From contig JAPFBL010000378.1 in assembly GCA_026182355.1 (NCBI GenBank), positions 186,001-250,000 of the forward strand: a stretch of 64,000 nucleotides of DNA, read 5' to 3'. Numbering within the stretch: the first letter of the stretch is position 1; every line of letters begins with the position of its first letter. The stretch comes from Hermatobates lingyangjiaoensis. Taxonomy: Eukaryota; Arthropoda; Insecta; Hemiptera; Hermatobatidae. Below the pieces are notes generated by a model, which worked only from the letters and a program-made list of their open reading frames with translations, did not search any database and was not told the DNA's origin. The position numbers and the translations under genes were made by a program. Positions 36,684 to 46,083 of the stretch are shown here, in pieces.

Positions 36684-37622
36684 TTATCTCATTTGCTGCG
36701 GAGGTTGACCGAAAATTCTACCGCTCAATTTGGTAGCTGTTCTAGAAGGTGCTTGTTCCTAATAGTTTCTGGATATTCTGAAATGATAACAGTGTTCACA
36801 TTCATTGACTGATACATATTGATAATCATTATGAGAATAAGATCTAGTAAAGAAAAGTTACCTATCGGATGGATATGGTGCACAAAATGCAAACGAAAAT
36901 AAAAGAAAACTCTGTGAAGTCTTCTCCTGGAAGATTCCAATGAGATAAACCTTGGATCCATGATATTGAAACAAAGGTAATCTCACCACTGTTTACTCTT
37001 GAAAGCTGAAAATAAAATTATTAACCATCAAATATTTAATGTAAGATAATATATTCAGTAACAATATAAATCTTACATAATTGTAAAAGTACTATGAAGA
37101 GCAGTAAACCAACCAATAGCTAACATCGATTTCATCTTAACTAAAGATGAATCCCTATTGTTATTCTTAAGCCTTTCTTCTTCCCTTTTTAAGTTGTTTG
37201 TCTAAAGAATCACCATGACATTTTTCCCATTTTTCAACTGAAACATCATCATTGCAATTAATACTGATATTCAATACCAAAAACTCAAATTATATATTTG
37301 TAAAAATCCAGGATGATTAAACAAACTTAGTTATCTGGTTGTACAAAACCGATACTCTTTTCATGACCTATTAAAAAAAGTAAAAACCATGAATCTATAA
37401 ACTTACCGTCTTTTACTCTGTCGTTCGACTTCAGATTTCAATTTTTGATACTTCTCCGTACGGTGAACAAGGAACCAAGTTAACCCTGAATATGCAAATG
37501 AAAAGAAAATTATTTCATCTTACAAGTATGAAGCCCTTTAAGCTTTTTAAAATTAGTTTACCTTCACCAAGTAAAGCAGTGTATATAGATATAAAAACAA
37601 TAAGTATTGAGTCTGACCACAT
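36684..37622 (-). pseudogene. TMCO1: TMCO1-like gene with introns retained, broken by frameshifts and stops
   Basis: TMCO1 is an ER multi-pass membrane protein of the Oxa1 superfamily, linked to calcium release and a multipass translocon. Five exons align in order. Exon 1, 37562-37622: MWSDSILIVFISIYTALLGE. Exon 2, 37407-37485: LTWFLVHRTEKYQKLK and SEVERQSKR. Exon 3, 37077-37237: EERLKNNNRD and VKMKSMLAIG. Exon 4, 36862-37005: ISWIQGLSHWNLPGEDFTEF and FIFVCILCTISIR. Exon 5, 36684-36777: NIQKLLG, then APSRTATKLSG and GQPPQQMR. Splice sites are GT-AG. Breaks: the exon 2-3 join gives TGA; exon 3 shifts frame after LDKQLKK; exon 4 shifts near LPF and ends in TAG where Q is usual; exon 5 has an extra base after LLGT. 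Introns show it is not a retrocopy. A run of sequencing errors is less likely but possible. Confidence 0.85.
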
Positions 37623-37838
37623 TATCAAAATTAAAAGCTACCAACAAGCAAAAATAAAATGAACAGTATTATTATTCGGTAACAATGATTACGTTACTTA
37701 TGAGTAACAATGATTACAACTTAACAGAATCGGCGATCGTGTTCTAAAGGTTTCAACAAGGTTAAACTCGTATATCGATACCTTGTGAAGTATGTAAACA
37801 CGAGCTAAGAAAGTAATTATTTTCTTAATATTATAATT
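37623..37838. promoter_or_regulatory. Shared intergenic region between divergent TMCO1-like and COPS9 start codons
   Basis: The two start codons point away from each other and are 216 bases apart, an arrangement typical of a bidirectional promoter. It contains GTAACAATGATTAC twice (37679-37692 and 37702-37716) and a locally GC-richer patch, GAATCGGCGATCGTG (about 37727-37741). No TATA box is obvious. A promoter role is inferred from position only. Confidence 0.5.
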
Positions 37839-39683
37839 ATGAAACCGACAGTTGTAGCTGATGAAATGTTCCCAGAGGGGGCAGGTCCCTATATGGATCT
37901 CGAGGAGGTAAGTAACATTTTAACCTGTCAGATATTACAGGAAAATATAATAGGAAAATACAGGGAGAATATAATAAAATCTTAGTGCTCTTTTGCCTCA
38001 TTTAGATTTCATACATCTGTGTCAATTATATCACAGAGCTGATAAAAGTGATTTACTCATTCTATCAACTAGGTGGAATGAATATCAGGTTGTCATATAC
38101 TATTGTCAGTTAAGTTATTTAACTCAAAACTGATTTAACAATTTCAACAGAAATCTTATGTTGAAAAGAGTGTGTCATGAACAAAATATAATTCAAAATC
38201 ATAGTAATGTAATGTGAGATAATAAATATCAGAGCCAGCTACTGATGCCCCAAATTTTAGGCCTTGCTATTCTAGTAATCAGTTAAAGTACTGAATTGAT
38301 ACGAATAACCTACTTAGATGTATGCTCAATTTTATAAACAATGAGTTATTTCAAATAATGCAACAATTTAAAAGAAAGAACGTATCGGAATTACCTCTCC
38401 CATACCTCATATACTTTTCTGATGTTCCGGCTTCAAAATAGTCAGACAGCTAAAAATTTAAAAAGTGTTATGGTTACAGTACCTCGTGACATTATTTACT
38501 ACCTTTGTAGTATTGAGGACTGGGAAGCGAGAGTTTTTTGGTGGAGTTGGAGTCTAAACTAAACTTAAATGGAGCCGGAGCTTATCAAAAATATCAAAAA
38601 TTTGACCGGCTCCGAACCAAAAGTATTGACAGATTAATGTTGAATCGAAATGCTTTATTATTGACTAGGTCTAGTGAACCGATGTTCGGTCTGGTTGACT
38701 GACAGCCTCTTGTTAACTTTTGACCAAGAGGTGTTAACTTTTTGTTTGTTATAGTTTCATCTCTATATATCAATCTATTAGTTGTAGAAATTTGATAAAA
38801 AAAAAGCCGAGAATTTTGGAACATCTAGCTGAATACATTATGAGGCTTTTCATTAATCGACAACAGCGTTCAAGTAAACACTTCAAAAACAACGTATACT
38901 TACTAGAACAGGACTCAATATAGAGTCAATACTTAGTAGCTGCATTCCTTTGCTAGTATTTACTATACACAATCATAACTTTGGTAGTGCACGATTCGTG
39001 TGATTAGATTCTAGACACTGAGGTATTTACAATAAAGAACAATGCTTTTAGTTCGTATTTTCATTTGTGATTTATACTGAAAAGAATTGTATTTTTTTAT
39101 TTTAAGTAATGTTTGTTTTACTAATACCCGAAATAAGTTTTTACTTAAGTTCAATTATTATGCTTATAATCATATTTTATATAAAACTACACAATTATAT
39201 TGCATATTATTAAAAATTGTAAAACCTTGAAAATCAGCTGAGTTGATTTTACGTCAGTTCCCCCCTGGTGGTATTAACAGTAATATTTCGTACAATAGAA
39301 TTGTTTTTTTACACATTTTTGGGATATGTATCATAAATAATAAAGCATAACTATTAAGTTCCTCTTTCTTATAAGTAATTACTCTTAATTTTTTATTTCA
39401 GGCAGGAGGTTCAAGCGGTCTCCTGATGGACTTAGCTTCTAATGAAAAAGCTGTTCATTCAGATTTCTTCAATGGTAGTCTTCATTTATTGTGATCAATC
39501 TTCTTATTATTGAGTATAATTAATTAAATTATTTACTTATTTGAAATAACTTAGAAAATATGAACATAAAACACATTTTAAATTAAATCTGATATACAGA
39601 AATGCTCAGCAGCGCTGTTTGAGTTAAAATGTTGTTTTGTTTCAGATTTTGAAGATCTCTATGACGATGAAAATTTAGACTAA
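37839..39683 (+). CDS. COPS9: COP9 signalosome subunit 9 (three exons)
   Basis: COPS9 (CSNAP, earlier MYEOV2) is the smallest subunit of the COP9 signalosome, which removes NEDD8 from cullins. Exons are 37839-37907, 39402-39474 and 39646-39683, with GT-AG introns whose phases fit. The joined frame is 59 codons, close to the 57 of the human protein. It starts [20 protein letters not shown], continues with [19 protein letters not shown] and ends in the acidic [15 protein letters not shown] at 39681-39683. The MFPEGAGPY and EKAVH-DFFNDFEDL blocks are hallmarks of the family, and the Phe/Asp-rich tail is the part that docks onto the complex. No frameshift or stop is present, in contrast to its divergent neighbour. 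Intron 1 is about 1.5 kb and intron 2 is 171 bases. Confidence 0.95.
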
Positions 39684-39734
39684 AAGAAAGGACTGTCTGT
39701 GATTGTAGGAAATGTTAATTACTGATATTAAGTA

Positions 39735-39740
39735 AATAAA
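39735..39740 (+). promoter_or_regulatory. Polyadenylation signal for COPS9
   Basis: AATAAA lies 52 bases after the COPS9 stop codon, followed by T-rich sequence. Confidence 0.6.
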
Positions 39741-40310
39741 TTATATTACTTGAAAACACTCCTGTTCAATTTCTTTCATTAATTACGAATAAATTATTTG
39801 TAATCAACTTTTTTTATAGAGTAAATCATTTCAGGTTTACCTTAATGAAATAAACTAATTTATTTTTATAGCTCATTTGTTTCTGTAGAAAAAACTGGCA
39901 TGTTACTTCTATTAAACTACATCTTATTATATCAAAGTGTTTTTTTTTACTTCCTCTTCTTAGATTATCTATAACTAATATTCGTCTAAAACTCTGATGT
40001 TCTTGTTTAAATGTCTGCACACAGTTGAAAACTCGAATACCTGTTAATTCCAGATTATGACGAATTATTCAAATAAATATTAAAAAAAAACATTATTTTA
40101 CAAATAATGGCATTAAAAAGAATGAAGAATTAAAAATAAATGTCTCAACTTAAGTCAAGTAAAATTAATGAATCCATGTAAAATCTGTTTTTATTATGGA
40201 ATAAACATAACAAGTTTTTCTACGAAGGATCTAGTCCCATTTTTTTAAATCTTGTTGTTTAGACTCTGTTTCTTTTTTTTTTTTTAGTTCACGTATTAAA
40301 AGTTAATTCT
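39741..40310. other. A+T-rich DNA, no gene seen
   Basis: The open frame at 39826-40020 (- strand) has no recognisable domain and its composition matches the surroundings. Confidence 0.5.
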
Positions 40311-40329
40311 TGTTATATATATATATATA

Positions 40330-40750
40330 TTCAATGTTTTGTTATTGAGGGCTAGGTCAAGTAAAAGAAAATAAACTCCTTTCTAGGCCGACGTTTCGAT
40401 GTATTTGTACATCATCTTCAGGGCTAAAATTGGAGTAAGACTATAATACATTTATCAAAACAATCTACAACTCACATAGAGAACTAACACACATTTTTAT
40501 AAGACCAACAGATACATACAAAAGGTTATTTTAACAACTCTGATTATAAAATAACCTTTTGTATGTATCTGTTGGTCTTATAAAAATGTGTGTTAGTTCT
40601 CTATGTGAGTTGTAGATTGTTTTGATAAATGTATTATAGTCTTACTCTAATTTTAGCCCTGAAGATGATGTACAAATACATCGAAACGTCGGCCTAGAAA
40701 GGAGTTTATTTTCTTTTACTTGACCAAGCCCTCAATAACAAAACATTGAA
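40330..40750. mobile_element. Family B PLE terminal palindrome
   Basis: Arms of about 200 bases (40330-40527 and 40545-40750) are near-identical inverted copies around a short A+T-rich centre. Both ends read TTCAATGTTTTGTTATTGAGG or its complement. Each arm carries a complete hammerhead-like motif (- strand 40387-40425; + strand 40655-40694). No protein-coding part remains. A (TA)n tract at 40311-40330 abuts the left end, another is at 40785-40821. Confidence 0.85.
40655..40694 (+). ncRNA. Minimal hammerhead ribozyme motif, family B
   Basis: GCC (40656-40658) pairs with GGC (40691-40693). CTGAAGA is at 40659-40665, extra T at 40666. Helix II is six perfect pairs: GATGTA (40667-40672), loop CAAA, TACATC (40677-40682). 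GAAA is at 40683-40686, then self-complementary CG and TC, predicted cleavage after 40690. All core positions are canonical apart from the extra T. The inverted arm has the same motif. Confidence 0.75.
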
Positions 40751-40784
40751 TAGAATAGAAGAGGTCAATAACAATTTTTGAGTT

Positions 40785-40821
<37 letters not shown>
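40785..40821. repeat. (TA)n microsatellite
   Basis: TA tract separating the family B palindrome from the family F element. Both neighbours abut or nearly abut it. Confidence 0.95.
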
Positions 40822-40822
<1 letters not shown>

Positions 40823-41325
40823 GGTGTATAATGTAATCGGGATTCGGTCAATTTTCCAGGATCAAAATCAAACTCTCAATGCCGACGTTTCGGTTTTATT
40901 TAAAACCTTTTTCATAGGCCTACAAACAAAGGATGACAAGAAATCATATATAAACATCAACATATAACTAACATCAAAATGGAATATTACAGTTGTGAAA
41001 AAACAAAAATATATATACAAGTAGAAGTAATAGAAAAGCAATAAACATTTTTATGAACTTACAGAAGTCAGAATTTTTGAATTAGAAAAATGATGAAATT
41101 TACATTATATAAAATGAAGTAACAATAGATAGTTAGTGAACTAACATCTTAACTGGTCAAAAACTTGGACCAGACTAACTGATTACAATTACATGTAAAC
41201 CGAAACACTGTTCACTCAAAGAACACAAAAAGGAACTAAGGAAATTAAATTTCACTAAAATCAACTTAACACTCCTGAATAAATAGTGTTCAAATTGGTA
41301 ATGTCACTTCTATGATTAACTGAAC

Positions 41326-41940
41326 TTAGATCTTTTTAATATATAGCATTTCGAGGGTCTTTCTTCTTTGCTCATCTTGTTCTTTATCTACTATAATTGC
41401 TTCTTCAAAATCGAACATGTGACCTTCGTTTAAGGCATGGAATGCTAAAGCAGTGGCGTTACTTTTATTAGTTCTTATTGAATAAGAATGTTGATAAAGT
41501 CTTTCTTTTAAAAAACGACTTGTTTCTCCGTAATAACGCTTGTCGCAGTCTTTACATTTGATCGCATAAATGAGGTTACTTTGTAACTCCTTTGGTATTT
41601 TTTGTTTCAAATTTGAAAATAAAGACTTGACTTTTCTTTTGTTATAAAATGCCAATGTAACTTCAGGTACATTTCGTTTGAAAACTTTTCTAATTGATTG
41701 TGATAAGCCCTCAACATACGGAAATTTGAAATACTTTTTATTTAAAACTTCAAGTTCAGCATGATTTTGATTGGAATGTTCTGGTTGTTCTCTTGTATAT
41801 TTAAACCAATAACGTTCAATTAAGTTGTTTGGATAACAATTTTTCTGCAACAATGACTTTACCCTTTTCTTATTTTCTTTTAGAAAACATGGACTACTAA
41901 TTTCAACAACCTTCTTAACTAAATTTTGAACGCAATTCAA
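41326..41940 (-). pseudogene. PLE GIY-YIG endonuclease region (left arm)
   Basis: About 204 codons open to a stop at 41326. The C-terminal half carries the GIY-YIG signature as in Penelope-like elements: IYAIKCKDCDKRYYGET, then SRFLKERLYQHSYS and a conserved ALAFHALNEGHMFDFEEA block. The paired Cys in CKDC is typical of the PLE type. The N-terminal half (LIERYWFKYTREQPEHSNQN and following) is the linker between RT and EN. It is the continuation of the RT piece at 41974-42285, but two single-base shifts around 41940-41990 break the join, so this copy cannot make a full RT-EN protein. Confidence 0.85.
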
Positions 41941-41973
41941 TTTTTGGTTTATAGAATGAGAGGAGTTGATAGT

Positions 41974-42285
41974 TCAGTATTCTTCCTGCACTGGTAGCTT
42001 TCTATACCAATCCGTTAAAATAATGCCATTTTCACCTCTTATAACTTTTACATCTAAAAATGGCAGATTTCCGTCTTTTTCTATTTCATAGGTAAATTGT
42101 AGACGATTATGAAAAGAATTAAACGTATTTAATACATACTCTTCTTCTCCTCTTTCAATAATTAAAAATAAATCGTCTACATATAATTTAATAAATTTCA
42201 CCTTCGTACCTAATTTATTAATACAGTCTTCTAATAACTCAATCATAACTATATTAGCAAGGATTGGTGAAATTGGAGATCCCAT
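41974..42285 (-). pseudogene. PLE reverse transcriptase fragment
   Basis: About 103 codons covering the C-terminal palm of a reverse transcriptase. It has GSPISPILANIVM (the GSP-SP-LAN block of PLE RTs), the catalytic YVDD with FIKLYVDDLFLII, and LPFLDVKV. It starts within the element because everything upstream is truncated. After WYRK the frame shifts; in the next frame TSAGRILNY follows, then another shift leads into the endonuclease region. Catalytic Asp residues are intact, but the enzyme is incomplete. Confidence 0.85.
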
Positions 42286-42290
42286 AGGTA

Positions 42291-43005
42291 GTTCAAAATT
42301 TAGTTAAGAAGGTTGTTGAAATTAGTAGTCCATGTTTTCTAAAAGAAAATAAGAAAAGGGTAAAGTCATTGTTGCAGAAAAATTGTTATCCAAACAACTT
42401 AATTGAACGTTATTGGTTTAAATATACAAGAGAACAACCAGAACATTCCAATCAAAATCATGCTGAACTTGAAGTTTTAAATAAAAAGTATTTCAAATTT
42501 CCGTATGTTGAGGGCTTATCACAATCAATTAGAAAAGTTTTCAAACGAAATGTACCTGAAGTTACATTGGCATTTTATAACAAAAGAAAAGTCAAGTCTT
42601 TATTTTCAAATTTGAAACAAAAAATACCAAAGGAGTTACAAAGTAACCTCATTTATGCGATCAAATGTAAAGACTGCGACAAGCGTTATTACGGAGAAAC
42701 AAGTCGTTTTTTAAAAGAAAGACTTTATCAACATTCTTATTCAATAAGAACTAATAAAAGTAACGCCACTGCTTTAGCATTCCATGCCTTAAACGAAGGT
42801 CACATGTTCGATTTTGAAGAAGCAATTATATAGATAAAGAACAAGATGAGCAAAGAAGAAAGACCCTCGAAATGCTATATATTAAAAAAGATCTAAGTTC
42901 AGTTAATCATAGAAGTGACATTACCAATTTGAACACTATTTATTCAGGAGTGTTAAGTTGATTTTAGTGAAATTTAATTTCCTTAGTTCCTTTTTGTGTT
43001 CTTTG
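42291..43005 (+). pseudogene. PLE GIY-YIG endonuclease region (inverted right-arm copy)
   Basis: The + strand copy of the left-arm endonuclease region. The open stretch 42369-42833 contains CKDCDKRYYGETSR and the ALAFHALNEGH block. It stops early at TAG (42831-42833) because of a one-base loss relative to the left arm, where VDKEQDEQRRKTLEMLYIKK follows. It lacks any RT sequence. It was presumably created with the inverted structure and has since changed little. Confidence 0.85.
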
Positions 43006-43430
43006 AGTGAACAGTGTTTCGGTTTACATGTAATTGTAATCAGTTAGTCTGGTCCAAGTTTTTGACCAGTTAAGATGTTAGTTCACTAACTATCTATTGT
43101 TACTTCATTTTATATAATGTAAATTTCATCATTTTTCTAATTCAAAAATTCTGACTTCTGTAAGTTCATAAAAATGTTTATTGCTTTTCTATTACTTCTA
43201 CTTGTATATATATTTTTGTTTTTTCACAACTGTAATATTCCATTTTGATGTTAGTTATATGTTGATGTTTATATATGATTTCTTGTCATCCTTTGTTTGT
43301 AGGCCTATGAAAAAGGTTTTAAATAAAACCGAAACGTCGGCATTGAGAGTTTGATTTTGATCCTGGAAAATTGACCGAATCCCGATTACATTATACACCT
43401 ATTCTATCCAACGGTTGATATATTATTGAA

Positions 43431-43450
43431 TTTATATATATATATATTAT
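43431..43450. repeat. (TA)n microsatellite
   Basis: TA tract between the family F element and the next family A palindrome. Confidence 0.9.
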
Positions 43451-43702
43451 ATCAATGATCATACCACAATAAGAAAATTGGAAAGCAAGACTAAGATCTT
43501 TCAACCGTAACAAGCGGTCTTCGTCAGAGTCAAAAACCCAACTGAAACACTAGATGCAGAATACCACTGTTCTCAACCCCTCACCAGATGTTCTCTGAAT
43601 GTAGGGTTTGAGTTGGGTTTTTGACTCTGACGAAGACCGCTTGTTACGGTTGAAAGATCTTAGTCTTGCTTTCAAATTTTCTTATTGTGGTTTGATCATT
43701 GA
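43451..43702. mobile_element. Family A PLE terminal palindrome (A2)
   Basis: Inverted repeat whose ends read ATCAATGATCA-ACCACAATAAG and its complement. Both arms carry the family A hammerhead-like motif. The middle (43560-43610) is a short remnant of the family A 3' region (CTCACCAGATGTT-TCTG). No coding part. (TA)n flanks both ends. Confidence 0.85.
43623..43665 (+). ncRNA. Minimal hammerhead ribozyme motif, family A2
   Basis: GACT (43623-43626) pairs with AGTC (43662-43665). CTGACGA is at 43627-43633, extra A at 43634. Helix II is GACCG (43635-43639) with CGGTT (43647-43651), 7-base loop. GAAA is at 43652-43655, then self-complementary GATC and TT, predicted cleavage after 43661. The other arm carries the same motif on the - strand. 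Confidence 0.72.
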
Positions 43703-44400
43703 TATATATAATATATAATACAAATTTCGTTTTATATCAAGAATCAATCAGATTTTCTTGTTCAAATCAATTCAAAGCCAAAGTTTTGATTTAAGAATCG
43801 TATTTGGAACTTAAAACAATAAACATATGAATGAAATGCCCAAAGTATATATAATATACTATTACATTAGAGGTTTAAAATGAATAATTTTAGAAATATA
43901 AAGTTGAACACAAATATCAGCTTAAATACGAATGTTCTAAGGTAATATTATAAAGACATTCCTTTCATTAATGTAATTTTATGTTGAGTAAAATAAATGA
44001 AATATTTCAATTTACAGGTTTTTGTTAGTTTTAAATATAATTGATTGTGTATATACCTTGAATTGATGTTTCATCTATTTAAGAAATAAAATAAATGAAA
44101 ATGTTTCCTTTTAAATGATTTTTTGTTTTATTATCTGTACTTATGTTTATTTATCTTGATTCATGTTAAGAATACTATATCAAAATGCTTGAACCATATA
44201 ATAATCCTTGTTTTCATGACTTCATAACAAGGAATAGAAATAACAGTTATTCTGTCAATCACATTCAGTTAATGCATAGTATTAACTGTTACTATAATTT
44301 CTTAACATTGAGTTACACAAAGGGTCAATGGTTCGTCTAGTTTAGGTAGATAAGATATTGACATTTACAAGGAACAATTAGAGTTAGCTGATGGAAAATT
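43703..44400. other. A+T-rich DNA, no gene seen
   Basis: No domain, splice pattern or structured repeat was recognised beyond short TA tracts. Confidence 0.5.
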
Positions 44401-44925
44401 GGTGCATAAAAACAGCTGGCCCATACCAGTAACAAAATATACCCTAAGGTGCACAAAGATAGCTGTCCCATACCAGTAACAAAATATACCCTAAGGTGCA
44501 CAAAGACAGCTGGCCCATACCAGTAACAAAATATATCCTAAGGAGCACAATGATAGCAGTCCCATACCAGTAACAAAATATACCCTAAGGTGCACAAAGA
44601 TAGCTGTCCCATACCAGTAACAACATATACCCTAAGGTTCACAAAGATAGCTGGCTCATACCAGTAACAAAATATATCCTAAGGTGCACAAAGATAGCTG
44701 GCCCATACCAGTAACAAAATATACCCTAAGGTGCACAAAGGTAGCTGTCCCATACCAGTAACAAAATATACCCTAAGGTGCAGAAAGATAGCTGACCCAT
44801 ACCAGTAACAAAATATACCCTAAGGTGCACAAAGATAACTGGCCCATACCAGTAACAAAATATACCCTAAGGTGCACAAAGATAGCTGTCCCATACCAGT
44901 AAGAAAATATATCGTAAGGTAGCGG
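44401..44925. repeat. Minisatellite, 46-47 bp unit, about 11 copies
   Basis: The unit contains CCATACCAGTAACAAAATAT and CCTAAGGTGCACAAAG; CCATACCAGTAA recurs from 44421 to 44891 every 46-47 bases. Units differ by a few substitutions (GCTGGCCC versus GCTGTCCC). The period is not a multiple of three, and stops occur in all frames, so it is not a coding repeat. Confidence 0.95.
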
Positions 44926-45159
44926 GTGGTTTAATCTTATTATTTAGGTGTACTGTGTCAGGTGGGGGAGGAAGTTACAGTAAAAAAATTAAGTTATATG
45001 TGAGATTTTTTTTATTAATTTTGAAGTTGAATAAGAGTTAGATGCTGTTTTTATTTAGTCAGAAGCTACAGGGAGGTTTTTTGACTTATGATGATAACTT
45101 ATTCATCAGAAAATCATACTGAGAATGTTGATGATTGAACAGGTAGTAAGGCGGCCGTA
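44926..45159. other. Short unassigned stretch
   Basis: A G-rich patch (GGTGGGGGAGGAAG, about 44961-44974) follows the minisatellite, then A+T-rich DNA. Nothing recognised. Confidence 0.5.
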
Positions 45160-46083
45160 TTTCGATAGGAGAGTCGTATATGTTGGTCACAACTTTGTAG
45201 GGGCTAAACTGGAATACAAGTATATTACAAACAACAAGCTCAATTTTTGATATCGTTTCATAACGGAACTAAGTACTACTATATTACAAAAAGGGGTAGT
45301 AATGGAGTGATTAAGCGCCTCTAACACTCAACTCCGACTTTCGGCCTTCATGAGGCTACCCTGTTAACCTGCTATATGCAGGGACAAACGAAAGAGGAGG
45401 AGAAGGTGATCAGGGGCTGGGCCTGACCACCTTCGTTTCACATCCTTCCTAATTCCCAAATCCCCTCCTTTTATTCCAACCCCAATCTAAGGTGTTATGC
45501 GATCCGTGCCAAAGGATGGATGATACGGGGGTTACTGCATTATGAACGAAGCCTCAAAGGTACCAGGCGTCCCCCTTGAGTAGAATAGCCTTACTCTGCC
45601 GGAGCGGACAAAATATCACCAGATAGAGAGATACAGGGATTTTCCCCTGTATGCTACTAAAGAGAAGGAAGTCCGGAGACCATCCTCCGGAAGCGTATAG
45701 GATCCAAAAGCGCTAACTAGTGGGAGCCAACCTCCCACAAGTACACCTGAGGGCTCCAAGAAGGAGAAAGGAAGTTACTTTCTCCCGAAACGTCGGGAGT
45801 CTGAATGATGGTTTGTGCAGATTCTGTAAAAAAAAAAAGGAAGAAACACTATTGCACCTGCTGACTGACTGTAAGGCAACTTTGCTGCACAGAGGTAGGT
45901 GCTTCCGGACACTCAACAAAACCATAGAAAAACTTTTACCGCTGGAACCAGTAAAAGTGCTGAGCTTCTCAGAGGCGTTGAAGCTAACTGCTGAGGTACT
46001 TTAGTACAGAAGAGGGGAAGTACAATAGTTTTTTTTTTAAGACGCAGTGCTATAGTCACTCTCAAACAATAATAATAATAAAT
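45160..46083 (+). mobile_element. Non-LTR retrotransposon remnant, internally deleted
   Basis: Composition becomes markedly more G+C-rich here than on either side. The first part (about 45160-45715) has no long frame and looks like an untranslated leader. It is followed directly by a frame with a C-terminal zinc-finger-like motif, then an untranslated tail ending in (AAT)n at 46067-46083, as in several LINE clades. The reverse transcriptase and endonuclease are absent. The boundaries are approximate and the clade is not determined. Confidence 0.6.
45717..46004 (+). pseudogene. C-terminal piece of a LINE polyprotein
   Basis: About 95 codons ending at TAG 46002-46004. It contains LCRFCKKKKEETLLHLLTDC, which fits the C-x2-C-x(n)-H-x4-C motif found after the reverse transcriptase in R1/Jockey/I-like LINEs. 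The rest (TLNKTIEKLLPLEPVKVLSF) is an ordinary helical tail. An in-frame TAA (45713-45715) precedes it and no RT motif is found upstream, so this is the end of a truncated polyprotein. Confidence 0.6.

Larger units (their letters stand above)
40822..43400 (-). mobile_element. Family F Penelope-like element with 1.1-kb inverted arms
   Basis: Read on the - strand from 42290: a reverse-transcriptase piece, a GIY-YIG endonuclease region, a 3' untranslated part and the family F end at 40822. The last 1110 bases are present again as an inverted copy (42291-43400), almost base for base. Spacer is 41932-42290. One clear difference is at the end of the EN frame: the right arm lacks one base, giving a stop after EEAII. 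Both outer ends read CATTATACACCT or its complement. The 5' part of the element (N-terminus and early RT motifs) is missing. (TA)n flanks both sides. Confidence 0.85.

Noticed and set aside
41326..42833. Two separate endonuclease genes on opposite strands
   Set aside because: They are the two arms of a single inverted repeat belonging to one PLE copy.
44401..44925. CRISPR-like array
   Set aside because: Units are contiguous with no unique spacers, and the genome is eukaryotic.
45745..45805. Hammerhead-like hairpin with CGAAACGTCGGGAG inside the LINE ORF
   Set aside because: Helix II and GAAACGTC are present, but there is no CTGANGA-like core before helix II, and the bases are coding in the LINE frame.
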